Shown: positions 54,401 through 64,000 of the stretch, one piece after another
Layout of the letters: each line of letters begins with the position of its first letter
How positions within the stretch are numbered: position 1 is the first letter of the stretch
Assembly (NCBI GenBank): GCA_033961575.1
Contig: CM066730.1
Coordinates: 154,593,523-154,657,522 of the forward strand
Reading direction: 5' to 3'
DNA: 64,000 nucleotides
Source of the DNA: Aselliscus stoliczkanus
Lineage: Eukaryota; Chordata; Mammalia; Chiroptera; Hipposideridae
Position numbers and translations under genes: made by a program
Notes under the pieces: model-generated
Told to the model about the DNA's origin: nothing
The model's input: the letters and a program-made list of their open reading frames with translations, nothing else
Database searches by the model: none

Positions 54401-55439
54401 AACTGGCAGGGATGGAAGTCTGTACTCAGTTAAGTAAGAAAGAAAGACCCTCACTGTTCTGAATCGGCAACTAGATTTGTTTGGACCAAGGGCTCAATAC
54501 TTGTTATTTGGGAGGGAGTTGCTAAAATGAGGCCCGGCTGTATGGTTTTTACTTCAATTGCAATAGGACAGGAAGTGTGAAGTACAGGTCTAAGAAGTTG
54601 GATTCAAAAATCACCCTGTTATGCCAGTGGGATTTGCCCACTCCAGTTTTTCAGTACAGCGTCTACCGGTAAGATACCACGGCCAGCCAAAGAGCTCTGA
54701 ATGGAGTAGAAGGAAAGAGATTGCTACAAGAGTTTCTGCCCGGTTGCAGCTGTTTGGTCTATGCCAAAAGGATCCAGACGACACAGCAGAGGAATAACCA
54801 GCCTGGCTCTACGTCAGCCTGAAAGGCTTGTCTCAGCACAGCCCTGCCTCTTTTCCTGGAAACCTGAAAAATGCCCTCCACAAAAGGGAAGCACAATATC
54901 AAGAAGCCCTAAAGCAACAGCTCCTACTACATAGCCGCTTCCGAGCCCCTGACACCGGCTGCTTCACAACTGCAGTGTTTCTCCCCTAAGCCTCTTCCTA
55001 AGGCTGCAGCACCATCTTATGGCCATGATAAACCACAGCAAGAAACAAGACGAGGAGATTCACATGGGCCAGGAGCTTAATCAGACTACAGGCAATCATT
55101 TATTTAAACAGCGAAAAATCTGACATGCCCATATAATTCTCTAGGTAGGCACCAGGACTTCATTCCTCCAACAAAGAGAACTGGAACTCTGGGACTTTTT
55201 TAAGGTGCACATCCTAAGACCAAAGCTTGAATTTTATTCATGAAACACAAGCAAATTAAATTCCCGAAACTGATCAACTCAGAGCCAAGAGAGACAGTTG
55301 TTTAATACGACTGTGGCTGCTGTGCAGTTTTTCTGAGAAGGCTGACAGAACCAGGCATATTTACTTCTGGGAGTCCTTTCTTTTTAAACTTCTGCATATG
55401 TCGGACAAATCAGGCCTTTATTTCCTTCTCCTCTAATGG

Positions 55440-55640
55440 AACACTGGTCTAGGAGGTAGACCTTGTTCAATTCCCAGCTCTGTTAACTTAGTAGCTATGT
55501 AGCTTAACTTGCTGGGTGATTCAGTTTCCTTACCTGTAAAATATGGGTACTACTTAATGGGGTGGTAGGAAGGGTGAATGAGATAAAGTCTATGAAGGCT
55601 TGGCTCAGTGCCCAGCCTACAGTAAATCCCATCTTCCCAC
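55440..55640 (+). repeat. MIR SINE
   Basis: Forward MIR: ttcaattcccagctctgtta, ttcagtttccttacctgtaa, ggctcagtgcccagcctaca. Confidence 0.8.
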
Positions 55641-56389
55641 GTAGTACTAGAGCTAAAAGGTGTGAGAAACATCACCACCACCAGGGTCCTAATATACTCT
55701 TTCTCTTGACTAGGCTCTAAGGGAAAATAGGTATGTTCCAAGGTCCAAAGTTTGGGTGCTTGTTTTTCTTTGCAGGAGCTCTGCTTCTACTTCTTAAGTT
55801 AACGCTGGTCACCAGGGCTCTGCCAGGGGCCTGCTGCCTTCTGGGAAAGCACTTTCAGGCCTATCTTTTCGTTCCGTCTACTCCTTTGGCTTTTTCTCAT
55901 TAACTGTTTACTCTCCATAGCTCTCCCAGACGGACAGCCAGAGTGCAAGAGCTCATTCATTCATTTCACAAACATGAAGGATGCCTCATCCATATGCCAG
56001 GTACTAAGTACCACAAAGTACACAAAAATGTCAACCAAGTCTGCCCAGCAAGATCATTCTTGACCTGGACTTGCTGAAGTTTTTAAATTTCAGAGTGCCA
56101 GACATACACTGTGTTTAATACACATTTGAGAGTTGGAAAACTTTGTCAGATTCTGACTTTAAGAACTTACCTTTCAGAAAAACTATAAATCCTAACCTGT
56201 ACCTTTAAACAGGCTTGGACAAAAAGCCACAAGAAATCCTATTATTAGTATCTGGGGTGTAATCCAAAAACGTCAGTTGGTCTTTGTGTATTGGTTTGCT
56301 CATCTGAACAATGGGCACAGGAAAATAAACATCGCAGTTTCTTTCTCTAGTCTACCTACCCCATAGCTTTGATATCAAATTCGTAAAAT

Positions 56390-56570
56390 ATCCATTCACT
56401 TAACATATATTGATTGAATGCCTATTCTATGCAAAGCAAAGAACAAAAGATACAAAAGTCCTGCTGTTGTTGAGCGTGCAGTGCAGGGACCCAGACAACA
56501 AATAAATAAACAGATCAAACAGTAGTAGGTGTTATCCATACAACACTGTAAGTCATACAGTGCTTGTGAG
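56390..56570 (+). repeat. L2 LINE fragment
   Basis: tattgattgaatgcctattc and acaacaaataaataaacaga follow the L2 3' order. Confidence 0.55.
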
Positions 56571-56739
56571 AGCAATTTGGCAAAAGAAAGGAACGTGTAC
56601 AACACGGCAATTCTAGTCCAGATATCTATTCGAAGAGCCCTCTTCCCTATATGCATAAGGACTTGTGCACACAGATGTTCACTGCAGTAACAAATGCCTT
56701 CTTCATACAATTAAATAATAGACTGCAAATAACAGTTGT

Positions 56740-57110
56740 GTTGCACAGCAGCAGTGGGCTCCACTCGCATTAAAGCCACGTAAATTAGTTAAAATGAACA
56801 AACCAGGTCCTCCTTTATCACCATGGATAAACCTCAAGACAAAGATTAGTTTTAAAAAAAAAGAACTGGACATGGAGACGATACTCTGTGTCAAATACAA
56901 AAAAACATACAAACAATAGTACATATTATTTATGATTACCTCCTGTGTCATAAAGGTACAAATGCATCTATGGAAACGACAGACACCAACTTTTCAGGAT
57001 AATATTTACCTGGGGGTCAGAAGGAGCAAGAAAAATGGCTGTATCTGAAATGTTTTATGTCTTTTTAATATGTGTTAAAACACTTTGGAAACAATAAACC
57101 TCTTATAAAG
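56740..57110 (+). repeat. L1-type 3'-UTR fragment
   Basis: ccatggataaacctcaagac, gttttatgtctttttaatat and a final aaacaataaacc resemble L1 3' UTRs. Confidence 0.4.
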
Positions 57111-58041
57111 TTATCAACACTACCAGTCGCATCAGTAGCAGCAATTTTTAAATCTGGAACTAGTTTCTCCTTCCACGGAATACCGCCTTGAGATGGCAAC
57201 CCCCATCTATTTATCTATATTGTGATTCTGCTTCATTCGTAACAATAAGAGATTGACCACGACTATTTAACGATGCCCTAACATTTGATAGTTCTACTCT
57301 GCATTTCTAGTTTGCTTTATATAACACATGTTCTTAGTGAGAACAGCACAATGATACCACAATGATATATAACTAGCAAGACACATATCACACACTGTCT
57401 GAAGCAAGACAAGGAGGATGGAGGCTCTGTATAATCCTTTATCAGCCAACCAAAAGCTTTGCAGGCAGGGAACCTTGCCCCACACTCCCAAACACTTAGC
57501 TAGTCATACAGGTAAAACACCAAGCTTTCAAAAGCAGCAAAGAAAGGAAATTAGTAATTAGCTGACTCTGGGGAAATACTCTGGCAGCAAAACTTCCCTC
57601 AATGAGAAGACAAAATAGGTACTCAGCTATGCTGCAGGTAGCCAATGTGCATCCAGGACACAGACTAAGCCAAGACTGTTTATATCTTCCAGTAAACTAG
57701 GTAACAGGGCTGAGAACAGTGGGCTAGTTGAAAGCACTGCAAATTATAAGACACATTAATAATTATAACAAGTAACAAGTTGCTACGAATTATTGAGCGT
57801 ACACGGTGTTCCATCTCCCTGTCGCATACCTCCGATTCTTCTTACTCCTTTGTATTATAGTCAGACTAGACTGAGTCTGTGTCTAGTTCAATTTTGTATG
57901 TCCCACCGACTCTGCCAAAGATCCTGCTCATAGCTGGTCCTCAGTATATTTTGTGCAACTCAGTTAAAGAATACATTTTCCTATAAACTAATACCAAAAC
58001 AAGGGAATACCATTTCATACCGTGATGGCTAGTATCTAAAG

Positions 58042-58372
58042 CAGGGGCTGGCAAACTTTTGAGACGGAAGAGCTGACCAGGGGTCAGCACACTGCAGCTC
58101 ACGAGCCACACGTGGCTCTTTGGGGTACGTACATGTGGCTCTGAAGTAAAATTGAAAATGAAAATAAAACTATCATAGTTTCATTTATAAAATTTTTAAA
58201 GGATATTATTCACATAATGGTGATTATGTAAAAATATATTTATGGCTCTCGAATAATTTTTCAATTGTTGTGAGGGACGAGATTGGCTCTTCTGGGGATC
58301 AGCAAACTTTTGAGACCGAACGTACCCCAAAGAACTGCATGTGGCTCGCGAGCTGCAGTTTGCCAACCCCTG
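58042..58372. mobile_element. Non-autonomous hAT element, 331 bp
   Basis: Perfect 8-bp TSD atctaaag at 58034-58041 and 58373-58380. Inverted ends caggggctggcaaact and, from the right end, caggggttggcaaact. Subterminal segments (gctcacgagccacacgtggc left, cgtaccccaaagaactgcat right) are also inverted. No ORF. Confidence 0.88.
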
Positions 58373-58485
58373 ATCTAAAGGATAGACAACAAATGGTGGA
58401 GAGGATGTGAAGGAACCCTCATACATTGCTGGTGGGAATGGAAAATGGTGCAGCCACTTTGGAAGATAGTTTGGCAGTTTCTTTA

Positions 58486-58603
58486 GTTTTTACCTGCCAC
58501 CTGTTGGCAGCTCAGCTTGGGCTAGGCATCAAACTGCTGTTGCTCAGAGCTCAGCTCGCACTCTTGAGCGAGCTCTTAACCAACTGAGCTGCTCGACCAG
58601 CCC
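58486..58603 (-). repeat. tRNA-derived SINE, family B (inside L1)
   Basis: acctgccacctgttggcagc, ctcttgagcgagctcttaac and head gctcgaccagccc. The flanks ggcagtttctt and ggcaatttctt form a one-mismatch TSD. Confidence 0.85.
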
Positions 58604-59115
58604 GGCAATTTCTTAAAAAGTTATCCATACACCTACCACACAACCCAGTAAATTCACTCCCATGTATATATCCAAGAGAAATGAAAACATATATCCACAC
58701 CAAGACTAGTATTCAAATGTTCATATCAACATTATTTATAACAGAAAAAAACCCAACCCCAATGTCCATCAACTGCTAAATAGACAAAACATAGGATATA
58801 TCCACACAACAGACTATGGTTCAGCAATAAAAAGGAATGAAGTACTCATGCTACAACAGGTATGAACCTCAAAAATGTTATGCTAAGTGAAAGCAGCCAG
58901 ATCACAAGAGACCATGTATTATATGATTCCATTTAGGTGAAAGTCTATAATAGGCAAATCTATGGACAGAAAATAAGTGGTTACTTGAGGATGGGGATGG
59001 GAATAGGAATGGAGAATTAAAAATGAGCAAGTAGGATTTTACTGGGATGATGGAAGATATTCTAAAACTGGATTATGGTGATTGCTGTACAACTCATAAA
59101 AATCATTGAATTATA

Positions 59116-60522
59116 TGAGGTCTGACAATTAAGTTCACGAACTCATCCTAGAAAAAGTGCTACCTCATTGCTGTATATCACTATGGTCACTTTCAAAGTA
59201 CTCCCCTTGGGAAGCTATGCACCGATGCCAGCTCTTAGTCCACGCTTCAAAGCAATTTTTCTGGACTGGCCATCAGAGTTGTCGTAGTACTACCCTTGAT
59301 GTCCTAAATATCATCAAAATGTCTTCCTTTCAATATTTCCTTTATCTTTGGGTAAAGAAAGAAGTCATTGGGAGCCAGATCAGGTGAGTAGAGAGGGTGT
59401 TCCAATACAGTTATTTGTTTACTGGCTAAAAACTTCCTCACACACAGTGCGGTGTGAGCTGGTGCATTGTTGTGATGCAAGAGCCATGAATTGTTGACGA
59501 AAAGTTCGGTCGTCTAACTTTTTCACGCAGCCTTTGCAGTACTTCCAAACTTGGTTAACTGTTTGTCCAGTTAGGACAAATTCATAATGAATAAGCGCTC
59601 TGAGATCAAAAAAGGTTAGCCATGGGCCGGTCGAGTGGTGCAGTGGTTGGGTGCTGGCTTAGGAAGCCAGCGGCCCCGGTTCGGGTCCCACATGTGAGGG
59701 CCAGAGACACGGCCCTCAAAAAAACAAAACAAAACAAAAAAAACCCCACAAACAAAAAAGGTTAGCCATATCGTTTTGACTCTTGATTTGGACTCATGGA
59801 ACGTTTTTTGGTCTTGGAGAACTGGCTGACTTCCATTGTGCACTTTGACGCTTTGTTTCAGGGTCGTATTGGTACACCCATGTTTCATCACCAGTAATAA
59901 CATGGCCCAAAACATCATCTTGCCTCTCCAAAAGGCCTTGGCAAACTATGACTCGCCTTTGCTTTTGTTCATCAGTGAGCTCCTTCGGGATCATTTTTGC
60001 ACGTCTTTCTCATGCTAAGCTTTTCAGTTAAGATTTTCCTAACTGTTTCTGTATTGATGTTTACTTAGGCTGCTATGCTTCTCACAAGTCAGCTGACAAT
60101 TTTGACATACAATTTGACAAATTTTTGCAATGTTTTTGTCAGTTCTGCTTGTTACTAACTGCCCTGGCCTCTCTTCATCAGTGACGCATTCCCTCCCCTC
60201 AGAAAAGCATTTAATCCGTTTGTACACTGCCGTTTTCTTCATGACATTATCCCCATAAACTTGGACTAACATGTCCCTGATTTTTCTTCCATGCTTGCCA
60301 AGTTTAACAGGAAATTTAATGTTTGTCCGTTGCTCTAATTCAAGTTCAGACAGTCTCGCGATGGCACACAAAAACACATAATAATGAATGCCACTCAGCA
60401 AGACACGTCGACATGAACGCAGCTGTGAGCCACTGACATACCAAACTTGACCATGCTGTTTGTACAGTGCTGCCAATGTAAGCACATGGTGGCAAATTTG
60501 CAAACTTAATTTTCAGAACTTG
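59116..60522 (-). mobile_element. Mariner transposon, degraded, inside L1
   Basis: Ends gaggtctgacaattaagttc at left and, reverse-complemented, gttctgaaaattaagtttgc at right, with TA at 59114 and 60523. The minus strand keeps a mariner transposase N-terminal region (QRTNIKFPVKLGKHGRKIRD, then MKKTAVYKRIKCFSEGRECV) at about 60170-60350; later parts survive as short frames (MIPKELTDEQKQRRV near 59990, ITGDETWVYQYDPETKRQSA near 59860). Frameshifts and a SINE insertion break the gene, so no active transposase. Confidence 0.88.
59624..59753 (+). repeat. tRNA-derived SINE, family A (inside mariner)
   Basis: Head gggccggtcgagtggtgcag, B box ccggttcgggtccc, gagggccagagacacggccc, A/C-rich tail. TSD aaaaaaggttagccat at 59608 and 59754. 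Confidence 0.92.
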
Positions 60523-61894
60523 TACAATGAAAATGGGTTAATTTATGCTGTAAATTACACCTCAATAAAGTTTTTTTTAAAGTATATATTTTCCCAAAAT
60601 AAACAAACAACAGAATGATAACCAAAAAGAGTTTTTAAAAAGTTAGCTAACTATAAAGAAAGGGAACAAACAGGATGGAGGAAGCAGAGATGGAAGCTAG
60701 ACTTCTCTGAATACACTTTGTGCTCATTTTTTAAAATTTCCCTTTAGAACAATGTAAACATATAATGTAAAAAATATAATCTACATAATTTAAAATGAAA
60801 TCGAAAGGGAGCAAAGCAATCCCTAAAAGTTGAAAGCAAATAAAACCAAATGAACCTAATTATGTACTGAACTGATGGCATAACAACACAGAGAGAAATT
60901 ATTTCAAGGATGAAATTATTATTACATCCTTAGGAAATATACACTAAGGACAAAAAGAAATGCAAAGAAATGACAAACTTCTTAGTAGTCATATTGCTAA
61001 TAATAGCACTGATATGTCATTTTGATTCAAATGTATTACATATAATATACATGACTTTATACACATATATGTGTGTGTATGGAAAAGGGAACAAGTCATA
61101 TGTTACTGTTGTTAGGATCAAGTAAAAAAGGATACAAATATAAAGTCAAAGAAGTTAAAAGTGTGTAATTCTGAATGTGAACTAGAAAAATTGGTATAAA
61201 TTCATAATATTTTAAGAAAAACATACAAATATTGGCTAGCTCTGTCTATAGAAAAAGCCTAGAAACAATGACCAACTAGTAGCATTCAGGCTGTTTTGTT
61301 GATAAAGAGTTCGTTGGAGAAATTGCTCATTTCAGGCCTGGGATAGGAAATACACAAAGAGAGTCTGGAACATCTCATCACACAAGAAAAAAAGAAAATT
61401 AGCAAAGATTATGAGGGTCATGCCAAAGGACTGAGTCAACCTGAAAAGGCTCTTACTGGCCAAAGATGAAGCTATATATATATAAATAATAATTTCTTAA
61501 AATGATCAAATATCTGATCAGTGTTCACATTTCCCTAAATATGTCACTTTAAAAAAATGGTTTGTTTCGATCAGAATCCAAACAAGGTCCACATACTGAA
61601 CAAATAGACACCTTCATGCACGAAGTAGTAGAAAGAATAATAGCTGTATATGATTGAAACACAATTAAGTCTGTTAAAAAAATCCATGAGTCATAGTGAT
61701 ACTAAGGGGGTCCAGAGGGCGGGGCACAGGAAATCCACAAAGAAACTGTTATTAGTCACCTTTGGAGAATTGTAGGGAATCAACTAATTATTCTGAAAAC
61801 TGGTAAACAGAGGAAAAGATGGGAGCATTTACCTTTTTACCTTGCCTTTCCTAAAAGAGTTATCTCTCAAGGTAACTGATAAGGTGAAGCTCTT

Positions 61895-62404
61895 TTTTTT
61901 TTTTTTTTTAAAGATTTTATTGGGAATTAGGGGAGGGGAACAGTATTGGGGAATTGGGGAAGGGGACCGGCCAAGTTGTTGTTCTTCAATCTTCGTTGTG
62001 GAGGGCGCCAGTCGCCATCTGGCTTCCTGTCGGCAGCTCGTGGCCTCTAAGCTCAAGGTGCTGTGTTCAATCTTAGTTGCGGGTGGGCATAGCCACCGTC
62101 CCATGTGGGTGTCGAACCAGTGGCCTTGTTGTTAAGAGCTCAAGCTCTATCCTCTGAACCATTTGGGTGTCAGCTCAGCTCAAGGTGCAAAATTCAATCT
62201 TTAGTTGTGGGTGGGCATAGCCCACCACTGAACAGGCAATCTTGTTACACCAGCTGAGCCATCCTGCCACCTGTTGGCAGCTCAGCAACAGCTCAGCTCG
62301 GGCGCAGCATTCACTGGCTCATGTGGGAATCAAATCGGCAGCCCTGTTGCTTACAGCACGTGCTCTAAGCCAACTCTTAACCAACTGAGCCACTTGGCCA
62401 GCCC
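61895..62404 (-). repeat. Long composite SINE with AATAAA tail
   Basis: Minus-strand element of about 510 bp. Head (62404 leftwards) is a family B-like tRNA promoter (ctcttaaccaactgagccac reversed). The middle has two further promoter-like modules (gtgtcgaaccagtggccttg and caatcttagttgcgggtggg). The 3' end reads, on the minus strand, ccttccccaattccccaata then aaatctttaaaaa. TSD aagctctt at 61887 and 62405. Confidence 0.75.
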
Positions 62405-62931
62405 AAGCTCTTCTTTATAGAAGTATTCCAGGTAAATAATGAAGAAGGAATTATAGAATTTGAATATCACCATTTTGCAACGTCTAATGAAATAATGGAG
62501 CTAGCAGTGGTGGTCAGTAGTTGCTAAAACTATTAGGTGAAGACGAGTAACAGGTTATGCAGAATGGATGGATCAGGCTGATAACACGTGACCCCACTAA
62601 TCAGTCTTAACATCATGAGACAACAGACCTTTATGTGCTTCCTGATGTACAGCAATAAACGTATACAGCATAACGGCACCATCCAGGCACCCCTCCAAAT
62701 GAGCCTAGACGTGACTGAGCCTCAGGTGTAGGTCTAAACCACCAGTTTATAGGAGATGCAACACAGGGATGGAGGACACTGACAGGAGACTGGCCAGAGA
62801 TGCCATTAGCATCTTTATAAACCTTATAGAATAAAGGACCTGATTTCTTCAACAAATTGCAGCGGGGGCCGGGGATTAGTGCAATATGTGGACCTTGTTT
62901 TGGATTCTCATTCAAACCAACCATGTTTTTA
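62405..62931. other. Intergenic/intronic stretch between composite SINEs
   Basis: Unique-looking sequence; no gene or repeat recognised. Confidence 0.4.
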
Positions 62932-63409
62932 TTTTTTTATTTTTTTATTTTTTTTTTTTTTTTTTAAAGATTTTATTGGGGAATTGGTGGAGGGGAACAG
63001 CGTTGGGGAATCGGGGAAGGGGAACAGACAAGTTGCCCATCTTCTTGTTCCTCAGTTTTTTTTTTTAGTTGCGGAGGATGTTGCTTCACTGTTGGTATCG
63101 TCATTGCGCTCTTCCCGGATGAGGCAGATCGGTCACTGGCCTCTGGATGTCGCTCATCGCGGCTATTGGCAGCTCACGCTTGGCTGCCAGCCGCTCACGC
63201 TGGCTGCGGGCCACTCACTGCAGCCCACTGCAGCTCACTGCAGCAGGGGCTGCAGCCCACACCATCACCGGGGCTCGCACAGCCCAGCTCCAGGTGGAGC
63301 TGTTGTTAGCTGTAGAGGGCAGTGTCACTGGCCCTCATACGTGGGATCCGAACCGGGGCCGCTGGCATCCCAAAACCAGCGCTCAACCAATGCGCCACTC
63401 GGCCGGCCC
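62932..63409 (-). repeat. Long composite SINE: family A head, Ser-tRNA-like/CTGCAG body, AATAAA tail
   Basis: One insertion bounded by the TSD ccaaccatgttttta (62917-62931 and 63410-63424). On the minus strand: family A SINE (63409-63314), a body of imperfect gctgcagtgagctgcagtgg repeats (63310-63150), then the same ccccttccccgattccccaa and aataaaatctttaaa tail as the 61.9-kb element. Confidence 0.85.
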
Positions 63410-63690
63410 CCAACCATGTTTTTAAATGAGGTATTTGGGGAAATCTGAACACTGATCGGATATTTGAAGATTTTAAGAGATCAGTTGTTGTGGTGTTATA
63501 ATATTATGGTTTGCTTAAAAAAAGAATATCTTTTAGAAATATACACTGAAATATTTACAGATGAAATTATATGAAGTCTGAGATTTCTTTCAAATTAACC
63601 TACTGGGCTTTGAAGAGTGGATTAGGATATAGAAGAAATAATATTGACTATGGGTTGGTAACTGTTGAGCTAGATGATGATATATGGTAG

Positions 63691-63978
63691 GTTTTTTGTT
63701 GTTGTTGTTGTTGTTGTTTTTTTTGAGGGCAGTGTCACTGGCCTTCAGATGTGGGACCCAGGCCGGCTGAGTGGCTCAGTTGGGTAAGAGCTCGCTCAAG
63801 AGTGTGAGCTGAGCTCTGAGCAACAGCAGTTCGATGCCCAGCCCGAGATGAGCTGCCGCTGAGCTGCCAACAGGTGGCAGGATGGCTCAGCTAAAAAAAA
63901 AAAAAAAAAAAAATGCCAGATGTGGGACCCAAACCTGGGCCACTGGCTTCCCAGGCCACTGCGCCACTCGGCCGGCCC
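63691..63978 (-). repeat. tRNA-derived SINE, family A, split by a family B SINE
   Basis: (TTG)n/T tail, gagggcagtgtcactggcct at left and gccactgcgccactcggccg at right of the inner SINE. Outer TSD tatatggtag at 63681 and 63979. Confidence 0.88.
63761..63916 (+). repeat. tRNA-derived SINE, family B, inside a family A SINE
   Basis: ggccggctgagtggctcagt head, full body and an A-tail. Perfect 15-bp TSD cagatgtgggaccca at 63746 and 63917, copied from the outer SINE. Confidence 0.93.
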
Positions 63979-64000
63979 TATATGGTAGTTCTTTATGCTA

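Larger units (their letters stand above)
58381..60590 (+). repeat. L1 3' region hosting a SINE and a mariner
   Basis: L1 text: catacattgctggtgggaat, ccacacaacagactatggtt, ggtgattgctgtacaactca. It resumes after the mariner with atgctgtaaattacacctca and ends aataaagttttttttaaagt. Confidence 0.8.
53761..61894. other. Upstream MACF1 intron sequence for longer isoforms
   Basis: No exon recognised. Contains MIR (54180, 55440), L2 (56390), L1 pieces, a hAT element, a mariner and SINEs, itemised separately. 60540-61890 is AT-rich with no recognised feature. Confidence 0.5.

Noticed and set aside
60039..60503. 154-codon mariner frame as a working transposase gene
   Set aside because: Only the N-terminal part is open; later parts are in other frames and a SINE interrupts the element.
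62879..63448. 189-codon plus-strand frame
   Set aside because: It is a translation of the poly-T tail and body of a composite SINE, with phenylalanine runs and no protein family.

Overview
This is a mammalian nuclear window. Nearly all of its protein-coding content is one gene read on the minus strand: MACF1 (microtubule-actin crosslinking factor 1, a spectraplakin). From the sequence I could place 32 coding exons. They run from an alternative first exon at 53242-52229 (protein begins MGNSLGC) to an uninterrupted 805-codon plectin-repeat exon that leaves the window at position 1. All exon phases agree and the joined exons total 7515 nt (2505 codons) with no stop or frameshift, so this copy looks intact. 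The MACF1 assignment, as opposed to its paralogue DST, rests on recognised residue-level identity across the plakin domain.

Layout, right to left in gene order. 64000-53243: upstream DNA with repeats; the exons for the first calponin-homology domain (CH1) of the longer isoforms are not visible and should lie beyond 64000. 53242-52229: alternative first exon with a predicted acylated N-terminus. 52228-42746: long intron with repeats and one CpG-dense patch near 49.8-50.2 kb. 42745-41237: CH2 half of the actin-binding domain. 40660-5922: plakin domain (spectrin-type helical repeats with an embedded SH3 in the exons at 28.3 and 26.7 kb). 2415-1: plectin-repeat exon typical of the MACF1b form. 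The isoform starting here therefore carries a lipid-anchor-like head and CH2 only, then the plakin domain, then optionally the plectin repeats.

The introns are rich in transposable elements. Old mammalian families are present: L2 (a long stretch at about 6.8-9.66 kb), MIR, MER5A, L1 3' ends, and a MaLR-type LTR. On top lie younger insertions with clear target-site duplications (TSDs): two tRNA-derived SINE families that share a GGCCGGCC-type head, long composite SINEs ending in an AATAAA-containing tail, a mariner at 59.1-60.5 kb, a fold-back mariner at 8.4-9.4 kb, two TA-flanked MITEs and a short hAT. Several are nested (SINE in mariner in L1; SINE in SINE). A decayed U6 snRNA copy lies at 21.4 kb. 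The SINE heads and young DNA transposons suggest a bat, probably a yinpterochiropteran, but I hold that at about 0.5; the placental-mammal call itself is firm.

I found no prokaryotic features, CRISPR array, tRNA gene or second protein-coding gene. Most short ORFs are shadows of MACF1 exons, exon-plus-intron read-through, or translations of repeats.
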